DNA of 24,656 bases from Candidatus Ancillula prorhinotermitis. GTDB taxonomy: Bacteria > Actinomycetota > Actinomycetes > Actinomycetales > Bifidobacteriaceae. The stretch is from contig JAITGF010000008.1 of the NCBI GenBank assembly GCA_031280795.1, positions 1 to 24,656 on the forward strand. The letters run 5' to 3'. The stretch's first letter is position 1. Each line of letters starts with the position of its first letter. Shown here in pieces: positions 1-7,297 of this stretch. A program made the position numbers and the translations under genes. A model generated the notes under the pieces. That model was given only the letters and a program-made list of their open reading frames with translations, was not told the DNA's origin and did no database searches.

Positions 1-1
1 T

Positions 2-355
2 CACACAGTAGCCGCCCAGGATATGCGTAGCTCGTTTGACGTTGAGAGGAGTGTACCAGTGGAAGCAGGAGTTAAGCTAAATCTTATGCAACGCCCAGAT
101 TTCATCTGCGTAGACCAAGCCGGTAACCCTCACCTTGACATCACCACACGTGAAGAGTGTGAAGCGCTTGGCTACACTTGGGAAGGTGGCGAAAGCGCAG
201 GAGATGGCACGAATAACGCCGGTGCCAAGGAGGGTAAAGTGTCTGCGACGGGTGTTGACGCCCGCACTTACGCATCCCTCTTGCTATTACTTATGCTGAT
301 GGGCCTTGTAGTGCGGGTGGGTGGCGTGCACAAACAGCGAACAGATGTGCTATAA
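2..355 (+). CDS. C-terminal part of a probable surface protein (5' end outside window)
   Basis: The reading frame is open from the window edge, so the gene very likely starts upstream. An ATG at 23 has neither a promoter nor a convincing ribosome site. The visible part is hydrophilic and has a segment with two cysteines around FICVDQAGN and [13 protein letters not shown] Gly/Asn/Glu-rich stretch follows, then VSATG, a hydrophobic run ([14 protein letters not shown]) and a short basic tail (HKQR). Motif, membrane segment and positive tail together resemble a C-terminal cell-wall sorting signal with a degenerate LPXTG box, so a sortase-anchored or membrane-anchored surface protein is my inference. 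I do not recognise the family. The TAA stop (353-355) lies inside the -10 box of the pdxS promoter. Confidence 0.55.
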   Translation, partial: HTVAAQDMRSSFDVERSVPVEAGVKLNLMQRPDFICVDQAGNPHLDITTREECEALGYTWEGGESAGDGTNNAGAKEGKVSATGVDARTYASLLLLLMLMGLVVRVGGVHKQRTDVL

Positions 356-362
356 TGTAGAT
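326..362 (+). promoter_or_regulatory. Leaderless promoter of pdxS
   Basis: The -10 box is TATAAT (351-356), preceded by TGC (348-350), an extended -10. Six nucleotides separate it from the ATG at 363, so the transcript should begin at the start codon. GTGCAC (326-331) lies 19 nt upstream of the -10. The -10 contains the stop codon of the preceding gene. Confidence 0.75.
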
Positions 363-1235
363 ATGAATGATCGATACGCATTGAACAAGAATTTAGCCCA
401 GATGCTAAAGGGGGGCGTCATTATGGACGTATCAACACCTGAGCAGGCTCAAATTGCGCAAAATGCGGGCGCCGCAGCCGTGATGGCGTTAGAGAGGATT
501 CCTGCCGACATTCGCGCTGCAGGTGGCGTTTCGCGTATGAGTGACCCGAAGATGATCAAAAGCATTCAAGCAGCTGTGTCAATACCAGTGATGGCCAAAG
601 TGCGCATCGGACACATCGTTGAAGCTCAGATTCTTGAAGCAATTGAAATCGACTACATCGACGAGTCGGAAGTGCTTACCCCTGCCGATGACACTCACCA
701 CATAGATAAACGCGCCTTCAAAGTGCCCTTTGTCTGTGGCGCGAAAGACCTCGGCGAAGCGTTGCGACGTATCCAAGAAGGCGCTGCTATGATCCGCACG
801 AAAGGTGAGCCTGGCACAGGAGATGTCGTCCAAGCTGTGCGGCATATGCGCAAAATTAACCTCCAGATCAAAGAGCTAGCTGCTCTAGATGAGCCTGAAC
901 TCTTTGAGCGCGCCAAAACCCTTGGCGTTCGTGACGAACTTCTTTGTGAAGTAGCTAAAGCAGGCCGACTCCCTGTGGTGAATTTTGCAGCTGGCGGTGT
1001 GGCAACTCCTGCTGACGCTGCTTTGATGATGCAGCTCGGGGCAGAAGGCGTTTTCGTAGGGTCTGGTATTTTTAAGTCTGGAAACCCGGCCAAGCGCGCC
1101 GCCGCTATAGTCCAAGCAGTGACGAATTACAATAGCCCCCAGATGATTGCAGAGCTTTCTGAAGACTTAGGTGAAGCTATGGTAGGTATCAATGAGCAGG
1201 AGATCGAGCTCTTGATGGCTCAGAGAGGAGAGTGA
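363..1235 (+). CDS. pdxS: Pyridoxal 5'-phosphate synthase, synthase subunit PdxS
   Basis: PdxS makes pyridoxal 5'-phosphate from ribose 5-phosphate, glyceraldehyde 3-phosphate and ammonia, the ammonia being supplied by the glutaminase PdxT. The protein is 290 aa, normal for this (beta/alpha)8 enzyme. Asp22 (IMDVS), Lys79 (MAKVRIGH) and Lys147 ([11 protein letters not shown]) match the catalytic Asp and the two Schiff-base lysines of the family, and [17 protein letters not shown] is the phosphate-binding part. I placed the start at ATG 363, not at the earlier in-frame codon at 321, because homologues begin close to here and the extended -10 box sits exactly 6 nt upstream. The TGA stop (1233-1235) is preceded by GAGAGGAGAG, the ribosome site for pdxT. 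Identification is secure. Confidence 0.97.
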   Translation: MNDRYALNKNLAQMLKGGVIMDVSTPEQAQIAQNAGAAAVMALERIPADIRAAGGVSRMSDPKMIKSIQAAVSIPVMAKVRIGHIVEAQILEAIEIDYIDESEVLTPADDTHHIDKRAFKVPFVCGAKDLGEALRRIQEGAAMIRTKGEPGTGDVVQAVRHMRKINLQIKELAALDEPELFERAKTLGVRDELLCEVAKAGRLPVVNFAAGGVATPADAALMMQLGAEGVFVGSGIFKSGNPAKRAAAIVQAVTNYNSPQMIAELSEDLGEAMVGINEQEIELLMAQRGE

Positions 1236-1898
1236 AACCCCAAGAAACTTGTCGGAATCTTAAGTTTGCAAGGCGCTTTTGAAGAGCATGAAAAAGCGTT
1301 CACTCTTCTTCGTGCAAAAACGCTCACAAAAACGCTCACAAATACGCGCGCAAAAACACACACGAAATCGAACATTAAAACTAAGCAGATTCGCAATCTC
1401 GACGATTTTCAAAGCGGGGTAGATGCTCTGGTGATACCTGGTGGTGAAAGCACTGTTCAAGGTAAACTTTTGCATGATTTGGATCTGTTTTACGCGATGA
1501 AAGCAGCCATTGAGTCCGGAATGCCAGTGTTAGGTACTTGTGCAGGTCTGCTACTGCTAGCAAAGTCGATTTTCTCTGATACGCCATCAAGTGCGGATTT
1601 AGCGCTTACAGGTGGTGAAAATACCTATTTGGCAACGATGGATATAGTGGCTAAGCGAAACGCTTTCGGGAGGCAGTTGGGGAGCTCATCTATGGTGGGG
1701 AGATTTGCCGAGAAAGATGTTCCGATGGTGTTCATCCGTGCACCTTACATTGCATCAGTGGGCGAGGGCGTTAAGGTGCTCAGTCAGGTTGATGGCAAAA
1801 TAGTGGCAGCCGAGCAAGGCAATCAACTAGTCACCGCCTTTCACCCTGAGCTAACCGGCGATTTGACCGTGCACGAACACTTCCTAAATATGGTATAA
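1232..1898 (+). CDS. pdxT: Pyridoxal 5'-phosphate synthase, glutaminase subunit PdxT (start disrupted by a +1 shift)
   Basis: PdxT releases ammonia from glutamine for PdxS. The body is a clear class I glutaminase: PGGEST, the nucleophile in GTCAG, RNAFGRQ, RAPYI and FHPELTGD with the catalytic His/Glu. The expected N-terminus ([13 protein letters not shown]) is encoded, but between the pdxS stop and TTG 1266 that frame has no ATG, GTG or TTG. A GTG at 1232 overlaps the pdxS stop as GTGA and follows a strong ribosome site. It is one base out of frame, and losing one C from the CCCC run at 1238-1241 would join it to the gene. Starting at TTG 1266 instead (210 aa) would drop the first core strand. 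A second oddity is about 20 extra residues of (K/N)T-type 4-residue repeats before the PGGES region, encoded by 12-bp repeats at 1315-1362. Function is uncertain unless the frame is restored. Confidence 0.85.
1315..1362 (+). repeat. Four 12-bp tandem repeats inside pdxT
   Basis: Units start at 1315, 1327, 1339 and 1351. The first two are identical (caaaaacgctca) and the next two are diverged (caaatacgcgcg, caaaaacacaca); a still weaker fifth unit may follow at 1363. They encode [12 protein letters not shown] and KTHT-like tetrapeptides, keep the frame, and lengthen PdxT at a surface position where homologues have a short loop. Confidence 0.85.
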
Positions 1899-1905
1899 TG
1901 CGAGT
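1869..1905 (+). promoter_or_regulatory. Leaderless promoter of the guaA operon
   Basis: The -10 is TATAAT (1894-1899) with TGG just before it (1891-1893). Six nucleotides lead to the guaA ATG at 1906. GTGCAC (1869-1874) lies 19 nt upstream of the -10, the same geometry as at pdxS. The TAA stop of pdxT (1896-1898) is part of the -10 box. Confidence 0.75.
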
Positions 1906-3465
1906 ATGAGTTCCGATTTAGTTGCTGTTATAGATTTTGGTGGGCAATACGCCCAGTTGATTGCACGTCGCGTTCGTGAGGCTGGGGCATACTCTGAGCT
2001 TTTTCCTTACACAATTTCCGCAGCTGATTTACTAGCGAAGAATCCGAAGGCGATAGTGCTAACTGGTGGGCCAAGCGACATCTACCAAGAAGGTGCACCG
2101 ACTCTCGACCAGGATATTTTGCACTCCGGCGTGCCCATCTTAGGAATTTGCTACGGCTTCCAAGTGATTGCACATGAGTTCGGCGGTGAAGTTGATAAGG
2201 CCAGTCTTGGTGAATATGGGAGAACTCTAGCTAGCGTGCATGATGATGCAAAAAGCAGTAGCATTTTAGCCGATTCGAAACCAACACAAGAAACGTGGAT
2301 GAGCCATGGTGTGGCGGTAAATAAAGCCCCCGAAGACTTTACCATATTAGCTAGTACAAAAGGTGCGCCGGTGGCGGCGATGGAGTGCCAGGCTCGCAAA
2401 ATTGCCGGAGTCCAGTGGCATCCCGAAGTGAAACATACACCTTATGGTCAAAGTATCTTTGTGAACTTCCTGAAAAACACTGCTGGGCTCTCTCTGGACT
2501 ACAATGCCGACTCGATTATCGAGGCTGAAGTGAAAGCGATTCGCGCCCAGGTTGGTGATTCCCAAGTGATTTGCGGACTTTCTGGTGGGGTAGATTCTGC
2601 AGTGGCAGCCGCATTAGTGCACAAAGCCATTGGCGACCAGTTGACTTGCGTATTTATCGATCATGGCCTACTTCGACAGGATGAAGCCCGCCAAGTTGAA
2701 GAAGATTTTGCCAAAGCGTTTAATATCAAATTGCTAGTTAGAAATGAGCAAGAACGCTTCCTGAATGCATTAGCCGGCGTAAGTGAACCAGAAGCGAAAC
2801 GTAAGATTATCGGGCGTGAATTTATCCGCTCGTTCGAATCGGCAGTAAGAGACGCTCTGCGCGATGGCGAAGATGTGGCTTTTTTGGTGCAAGGTACGCT
2901 TTACCCTGATGTGGTTGAATCAGGCGGTGGTGCTGGTACTGCTAACATTAAGAGCCACCACAACGTTGGCGGTCTACCTGATGATTTAGAGTTTGACTTA
3001 GTCGAGCCTCTGCGTACCCTCTTCAAAGATGAAGTTCGGGAGATTGGGCGTAAGCTAGGCGTTCCTGAGGAGATCGTCAGCAGGCAACCATTCCCAGGAC
3101 CTGGTCTTGGCATCCGCATCATTGGTGAAGTTACCCCCGAGCGCCTGGAGATCTTACGAAGAGCTGATGCAATCGCTAGAGAAGAGCTTACTCATGCCGG
3201 GCTAGATGAGCAGATTTGGCAGTGTCCTGTAGTCCTTTTGGCAGATGTGCGATCAGTCGGCGTTCAAGGTGATGGGCGTACGTACGGGCATCCGATCGTA
3301 CTACGACCCGTTTCTTCAGAAGATGCTATGACGGCCGACTGGACACATATTCCATATGACGTTTTGGCGAAGATTTCTAATCGCATCACCAATGAAGTGC
3401 GTGAAGTTAATCGTGTAGTGCTAGATGTGACTTCAAAGCCGCCTGGAACCATCGAGTGGGAGTGA
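1906..3465 (+). CDS. guaA: GMP synthase (glutamine-hydrolysing)
   Basis: GuaA converts XMP to GMP with ATP and glutamine, the last step of guanine nucleotide synthesis. The 519-aa length is typical. The N-terminal glutaminase domain has the nucleophile in GICYG (Cys82), the oxyanion region in TGGPSDIY and the His/Glu pair in GVQWHPEV. The ATP pyrophosphatase domain has the PP-loop [10 protein letters not shown], and the C-terminal dimerisation domain ends in the usual KPPGTIEWE. The start is ATG 1906, 6 nt after the extended -10. It heads a tight unit: the next gene's ATG lies one base after this stop. All key residues are present. Confidence 0.98.
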   Translation: MSSDLVAVIDFGGQYAQLIARRVREAGAYSELFPYTISAADLLAKNPKAIVLTGGPSDIYQEGAPTLDQDILHSGVPILGICYGFQVIAHEFGGEVDKASLGEYGRTLASVHDDAKSSSILADSKPTQETWMSHGVAVNKAPEDFTILASTKGAPVAAMECQARKIAGVQWHPEVKHTPYGQSIFVNFLKNTAGLSLDYNADSIIEAEVKAIRAQVGDSQVICGLSGGVDSAVAAALVHKAIGDQLTCVFIDHGLLRQDEARQVEEDFAKAFNIKLLVRNEQERFLNALAGVSEPEAKRKIIGREFIRSFESAVRDALRDGEDVAFLVQGTLYPDVVESGGGAGTANIKSHHNVGGLPDDLEFDLVEPLRTLFKDEVREIGRKLGVPEEIVSRQPFPGPGLGIRIIGEVTPERLEILRRADAIAREELTHAGLDEQIWQCPVVLLADVRSVGVQGDGRTYGHPIVLRPVSSEDAMTADWTHIPYDVLAKISNRITNEVREVNRVVLDVTSKPPGTIEWE

Positions 3466-3466
3466 T

Positions 3467-3760
3467 ATGGGGCGCAAGAATTACAAGACGAAGCAATGTC
3501 GAGACCAAAATAATAACAGTTTCATTAGTCTAGGAGCACTAACTGGCGCTGAAATTGTCACAAAAGGCGGGCGGCGATACCAAGTTCGCAGGACATTCGA
3601 TGGGTCATCAGTTTATAAATGCCCTGGCTGTAATCACGAAATCGCCCAAGGAAAACCAAGCCTGACAGTGATCGAGCAAGACCACATCTTCGGTGACCAA
3701 GCAGCAATTGATGAGCGCAGACATTGGCATGAGTCTTGCTGGAAAGCGTACCGCCCGTGA
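3467..3760 (+). CDS. Small conserved Cys/His protein, possible zinc-binding
   Basis: A 97-aa basic protein. The N-terminus is Lys/Arg-rich. The C-terminal half holds YKCPGCNHEI (Cys52, Cys55) and RRHWHESCW (His86, His88, Cys91), a CxxC plus HxH/C pattern that could bind one zinc ion. It resembles a small actinobacterial family that I recall with the pattern Y+CPGC...G...RRHWH..CW, often named uninformatively in annotations; that match is from memory. It starts one base after the guaA stop and ends in CCCGTGA, so its TGA overlaps the GTG start of aroA (GTGA). Translation of the two is probably coupled. Function is unknown. Confidence 0.85.
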   Translation: MGRKNYKTKQCRDQNNNSFISLGALTGAEIVTKGGRRYQVRRTFDGSSVYKCPGCNHEIAQGKPSLTVIEQDHIFGDQAAIDERRHWHESCWKAYRP

Positions 3761-5115
3761 ATGCGTTACAAACTCCGCTAGATGGTTCGCGTGAAAGCCA
3801 GCCAAAGGTGTGGGATGCACCTTATCTAGATGCAGGTAAGATTCAAGCACGTGTTGAAGTCCCTGGGTCGAAATCGCTTTCAAACCGCTACTTAGTGCTT
3901 CAATATCTGTCTAGCCGAAGCGCGAAACTTACCAACTTGCTCAAGGCACGCGATACTGAGCTGATGATTAATGCATTGACTAGTCTTTCAAGCGCGCCCC
4001 TTGGTGCAGAAGTTGATATTTTCACCGGTCTTGCTGGCACTGTTATGCGCTTTGTACCCCCTTTGGCAGCCCTACGCGAAGGTGTCACTAATTTCGACGG
4101 CGACGCTGGGGCAAGAAACCGACCCCAAGGGGCGATTCTGGACGCTCTTGAAGCTTTGGGCGCCGAAATTGTGCGCAAAAATGGCGACTTCTTACCCTTT
4201 AGCATACGCGGAAAAGGAGCACTCCGGGGTGGGCGAGTCGAGCTAGATGCTTCGGGGTCTTCACAATTCGTATCCGCTTTGCTCTTGGTTGGTCCACGCT
4301 TCAAAAAAGGTCTACATATTGTCCACACAGGCGCTAAAATACCCTCCTTACCACACATCGACATGACCTTAGACGTACTAAATGAATCAGGTATCAAAGC
4401 ATATCGTGTGGATGACCGATTCGAGTGGATGGTTTCCCCAGGGGAAGTTAATTTACCGGATGTGTATATTGAGCCAGACCTTTCGAATGCTGGCCCATTC
4501 ATGTGCGCAGCTCTGGCGAACCCCAGTGGTGGAGTTATGGAAATACCCAGTTTTCCTGACGTCACCACTCAGCCTGGTGCGCAATTTCTGGATATTTTAC
4601 CCCAGTTCGGAGCTAAGGTTTTGCGCACGCATGATGAAACTCCTGCTGGCATTAGAAGTGGAGCGTCGTCGGTCCGCATTGCGTCGGAAGGCAATATCAA
4701 CGGCATTGACGTCGATTTACGAGCAGCTGGGGAGATAACGCCGACTGTAGCAGCGCTTTGTGCACTAGCAAACGGTGAGTCATACTTACGCGGAGTAGGG
4801 CATTTGCGTGGTCATGAAACCGATCGCCTCGAAAGTATTAAAACTGAAGTGCAGAAATTAGGACGTAGTTGCGCTATTATCGAAGACGATATAATTCACA
4901 TCGGCGAAATGCCACCTGGTGGGCTGAAGCCGGTAGTGTTTGAAAGTTACCATGACCACCGCATGGCGACGTTCGGAGCGATAGTAGGCCTGCGCGTGCA
5001 CGGTTGTAAAGTAGTCGATATTGAAACCACTAGCAAAACTATGCCTGAATTTCCTGCTCTTTGGGCGGGTATGCTAGCTGGTGAGTCAGTTTCTGAGGAG
5101 GTGGTGGCGACTTAA
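3757..5115 (+). CDS. aroA: 3-phosphoshikimate 1-carboxyvinyltransferase (EPSP synthase)
   Basis: AroA joins shikimate 3-phosphate and phosphoenolpyruvate in the sixth step of the shikimate pathway. The protein is 452 aa from GTG 3757. Family signatures in order: EVPGSKSLSNRYL (substrate Lys/Ser/Arg), GLAGTVMRF (the actinobacterial form of the GNAGTAMR motif), DGDAGARNRPQ, SGSSQFVSALLL, EPDLSNAGPF, GEITPTVAAL, LRGHETDRLE and ESYHDHRMA, ending in SKTMPEFPALW. There is no in-frame ATG. I chose the GTG that overlaps the upstream TGA (GTGA) with GGAAAG ten bases before it. A TTG at 3736 would add 7 residues. The 3' end overlaps xerD. Confidence 0.96.
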   Translation: MNALQTPLDGSRESQPKVWDAPYLDAGKIQARVEVPGSKSLSNRYLVLQYLSSRSAKLTNLLKARDTELMINALTSLSSAPLGAEVDIFTGLAGTVMRFVPPLAALREGVTNFDGDAGARNRPQGAILDALEALGAEIVRKNGDFLPFSIRGKGALRGGRVELDASGSSQFVSALLLVGPRFKKGLHIVHTGAKIPSLPHIDMTLDVLNESGIKAYRVDDRFEWMVSPGEVNLPDVYIEPDLSNAGPFMCAALANPSGGVMEIPSFPDVTTQPGAQFLDILPQFGAKVLRTHDETPAGIRSGASSVRIASEGNINGIDVDLRAAGEITPTVAALCALANGESYLRGVGHLRGHETDRLESIKTEVQKLGRSCAIIEDDIIHIGEMPPGGLKPVVFESYHDHRMATFGAIVGLRVHGCKVVDIETTSKTMPEFPALWAGMLAGESVSEEVVAT

Positions 5116-6028
5116 TCTAAAAGAAGCGATTGAAGAATTTTTGATATGGGCATCAGCTGAAAAAGGGTTAGCTCGGAATACCACTGATGCTTATAGTAGA
5201 GATTTGCGCGATTTTTTTAGGTCGACTAACATCCCCGATGACGACAGTTTGAGTTATCTAAAAGTATCAAAGCAAGATGTTGAGAGCTATCTAATGCTTT
5301 CAAGCGATTTGCTTGCTGCCAAGACGCTTCACCGTCGGCTTTCGAGTATCAAGATGTTTTACAAGTTCTTAGAGCTTGAAGATGTGCTTGCCCTTAACCC
5401 TGCTACAAATGTCAAAGTCCCTAAATTACCGAGCACATTACCGAAGCCCTTAAGTGTCCAAGATATGCATCGTATGCTAGACGGATACAAGCTCGCTGAC
5501 ACACCAAAGGGGTTGCGTGATCGCCTGGTCTTAGAGCTTCTCTACACGACTGGTGCACGTGTGAGTGAGCTTACTAGGTTGCATGCGGCTGATTTTGAGT
5601 TCGACGGCGCACTTGGCGTGGTGCGATACTTCGGAAAAGGCTCCAAGGAGCGTCTGGTGCCTTTTGGACCAACCTTACAAGCAGCACTTGATGCATATTT
5701 AGTGCGCGCTCGCCCGGCATTAGTGCAAAAAGCTAAAAGTGACACGCCCGGAGACGCTCTGCTTTTGAACCTGCGCGGTGCAAATTTGTCGCGCCAAAAC
5801 GTGTGGGAAATTGTTAAAACCGCTGCTAAACGGTTTGACTTACCAGAAGACACTCACCCCCACACCTTCAGGCATTCATTTGCTACACACCTGCTTGAAG
5901 GGGGTGCAGACATCCGAAGTGTTCAGGAACTTCTAGGGCACGCTTCAATCGTTACGACTCAGATCTATACGCATTTGAGTCTAGCTAGTCTGCAGGAAAT
6001 CTATTTAAATACCCATCCACGCGCATAG
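5081..6028 (+). CDS. xerD: Tyrosine recombinase XerC/XerD type
   Basis: Site-specific recombinase that resolves chromosome dimers at dif. At 315 aa it has the core-binding domain (about 11-110) and the catalytic domain with every active residue: Arg160 (GARVSEL), Lys186 (FGKGSKERL), His261 and Arg264 (HTFRHSFATHLLEGG), His287 (ELLGHAS) and the nucleophile Tyr296 (TTQIYTH). It ends in HPRA like housekeeping XerC/D. No attachment sites or mobile genes surround it. Start: GTG 5081 is the only canonical codon before the conserved region and overlaps the end of aroA by 35 nt. A strong GAGGAGG at 5095-5101 has no usable in-frame start after it, so the N-terminus is uncertain. XerD rather than XerC is a guess. 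Confidence 0.9.
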   Translation: MSQFLRRWWRLNLKEAIEEFLIWASAEKGLARNTTDAYSRDLRDFFRSTNIPDDDSLSYLKVSKQDVESYLMLSSDLLAAKTLHRRLSSIKMFYKFLELEDVLALNPATNVKVPKLPSTLPKPLSVQDMHRMLDGYKLADTPKGLRDRLVLELLYTTGARVSELTRLHAADFEFDGALGVVRYFGKGSKERLVPFGPTLQAALDAYLVRARPALVQKAKSDTPGDALLLNLRGANLSRQNVWEIVKTAAKRFDLPEDTHPHTFRHSFATHLLEGGADIRSVQELLGHASIVTTQIYTHLSLASLQEIYLNTHPRA

Positions 6029-6031
6029 GTG

Positions 6032-6044
6032 TGGTATAATGAAG
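6032..6044 (+). promoter_or_regulatory. Extended -10 promoter of the ABC transporter genes
   Basis: TGG (6032-6034) plus TATAAT (6035-6040), only 3 nt after the xerD stop. Unlike the other promoters here, no TGCAC-like box lies 17-19 nt upstream, and initiation about 7 nt after the -10 would leave a leader of about 20 nt with GAGG (6060-6063) before the ATG at 6068. Confidence 0.6.
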
Positions 6045-6067
6045 ATGTATTTGAAAGTTGAGGTTAT

Positions 6068-7210
6068 ATGAAAAAGAAGTTATTGATTATCATACCGCTG
6101 ATAGTAGTCATCGTTCTTGCGTCAGTGATCATTTTAGCAAAAACGCTTACCCAAAAACAAGAGGCTGCGAAAGATGCGTGGCATCAAGTATCAGTCGTAG
6201 TTCCCGATGGTGCTCCGCTTTTGCCGTTCGCCCAGTTCGCAACTTCGGACGACTTCACCTTCAATGACGGCGTACTGCAGCTAGATGATGCTTTTAAAGA
6301 GCAGCTTAGTAAAGATGTGAGCGTAAGAGTAGTTAGTGGGCCTGATCAGCTAGCTAGCAGCCTCAAGCAAAATATGCCTGACCTAGCGGTCGTTCCCGTA
6401 AACCTGGCTGCTAAGCTCTACAATGACGCCGACCCGAAGTATCAAGTAGTGTCCGTCGTTACTTGGGGTATGAATGAAATCGTCGGTCAAGCGCCAGTGT
6501 CAAACCTATCAGATTTAGTGGGAAGTACTATTTATTCTTTCGGCAAGGCTGAAACCCCTGGAATTACTTTACGAACACTACTAGGCGAGTCTGGCGTGCC
6601 ATATGTGGACGCAACTTGGGACACTCCTGTAGATGGTGCAAAAGTTAATATCATCGACTTAGCAACTGCCCAAGATATCATGGCAGCATTGCCAGGTAGC
6701 GATCCGGATAAAACCTTTGGACTCTTACCTGAGCCGGTTGCAACTGCTTTCACGGCAAAAAATAACGCATTTAGTGTTGGCATTAACCTACAAGACGTTT
6801 GGAAAAACGTGTTTGATACCCCCGAATACCCCCAAGCAGTGCTTGTTGCAAATAGTGACTTTCTGAATCAAGAAGGCAATGCCAAGTTCACTGAAGACTT
6901 CAATTCAGTTCTAACGCTCGGTGAAATCTTGGCGACTGAAGACCCCGAGACTGCAGTAAACGTACTGTCCACCAAGCTAAATTCGACAATGTTTTCTGCG
7001 GTCAACCCTGGTATCTTAGCCATCAAGTCAAAACGCTTAGATATCCATAACCAACCAGTTTTCGTGTCTGGAGGTGAAGGCAACTCCAATGAATCCGGTC
7101 AGGAAGCTGTTATGAAATATCTGGAGATAATCAAAGACTTTAGCAGTGATTCTGCCAAGCTAATCGGTGGAGAGATTCCAGGTGAGGATTTCTGGGCAGA
7201 ACTTAAGTAG
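6068..7210 (+). CDS. ABC transporter substrate-binding protein, NMT1/SsuA-like, membrane-anchored
   Basis: A 380-aa protein starting with a basic KKK and a hydrophobic segment (about residues 4-24, IIIPLIVVIVLASVIIL) with no lipobox Cys, so it is probably tethered by an uncleaved anchor. The rest reads as a periplasmic-binding-protein type II fold of the NMT1/SsuA/ThiY kind: MPDLAVVPVNLAAKLYN, SNLSDLVGSTIYSFG, TPGITLRTLLGESGV and a later FGLLPEPVATAFTAKN. Substrate cannot be read from sequence; thiamine precursors, sulfonates or nitrate-like compounds are used by relatives. The start is ATG 6068 with GAGG 4 nt upstream. A possible 8-codon frame (6045-6071) overlaps the start as ATGA. A permease gene follows after 87 bp. 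Confidence 0.8.
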   Translation: MKKKLLIIIPLIVVIVLASVIILAKTLTQKQEAAKDAWHQVSVVVPDGAPLLPFAQFATSDDFTFNDGVLQLDDAFKEQLSKDVSVRVVSGPDQLASSLKQNMPDLAVVPVNLAAKLYNDADPKYQVVSVVTWGMNEIVGQAPVSNLSDLVGSTIYSFGKAETPGITLRTLLGESGVPYVDATWDTPVDGAKVNIIDLATAQDIMAALPGSDPDKTFGLLPEPVATAFTAKNNAFSVGINLQDVWKNVFDTPEYPQAVLVANSDFLNQEGNAKFTEDFNSVLTLGEILATEDPETAVNVLSTKLNSTMFSAVNPGILAIKSKRLDIHNQPVFVSGGEGNSNESGQEAVMKYLEIIKDFSSDSAKLIGGEIPGEDFWAELK

Positions 7211-7297
7211 GTTATGATGACAAAGTTCTCCAGAAGTCTTCAAAATCGGTGACGGAAGCATGGCAGGCAGGGGCGCAATGGGTAGAAGTGATATGAT

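Noticed and set aside
321..362. Extra N-terminal residues of PdxS from an earlier in-frame start at 321
   Set aside because: They would be encoded by the promoter itself, and PdxS homologues begin near ATG 363.
3900..4568. Long antisense reading frame (222 codons) opposite aroA
   Set aside because: It lies wholly opposite a strongly conserved gene, its composition is that of a shadow frame, and it has no promoter or ribosome site.
5091..5125. One-base shift at the start of xerD similar to pdxT
   Set aside because: Removing one T near 5112 would give a tidy start at GTG 5104, but this would abolish the aroA stop and leave the ribosome site only 2 nt from the start; GTG 5081 is workable.
5081..6028. 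Phage or island integrase
   Set aside because: The sequence resembles housekeeping XerC/D throughout, including the HPRA end, and no att-like repeats, tRNA gene or phage genes are nearby.
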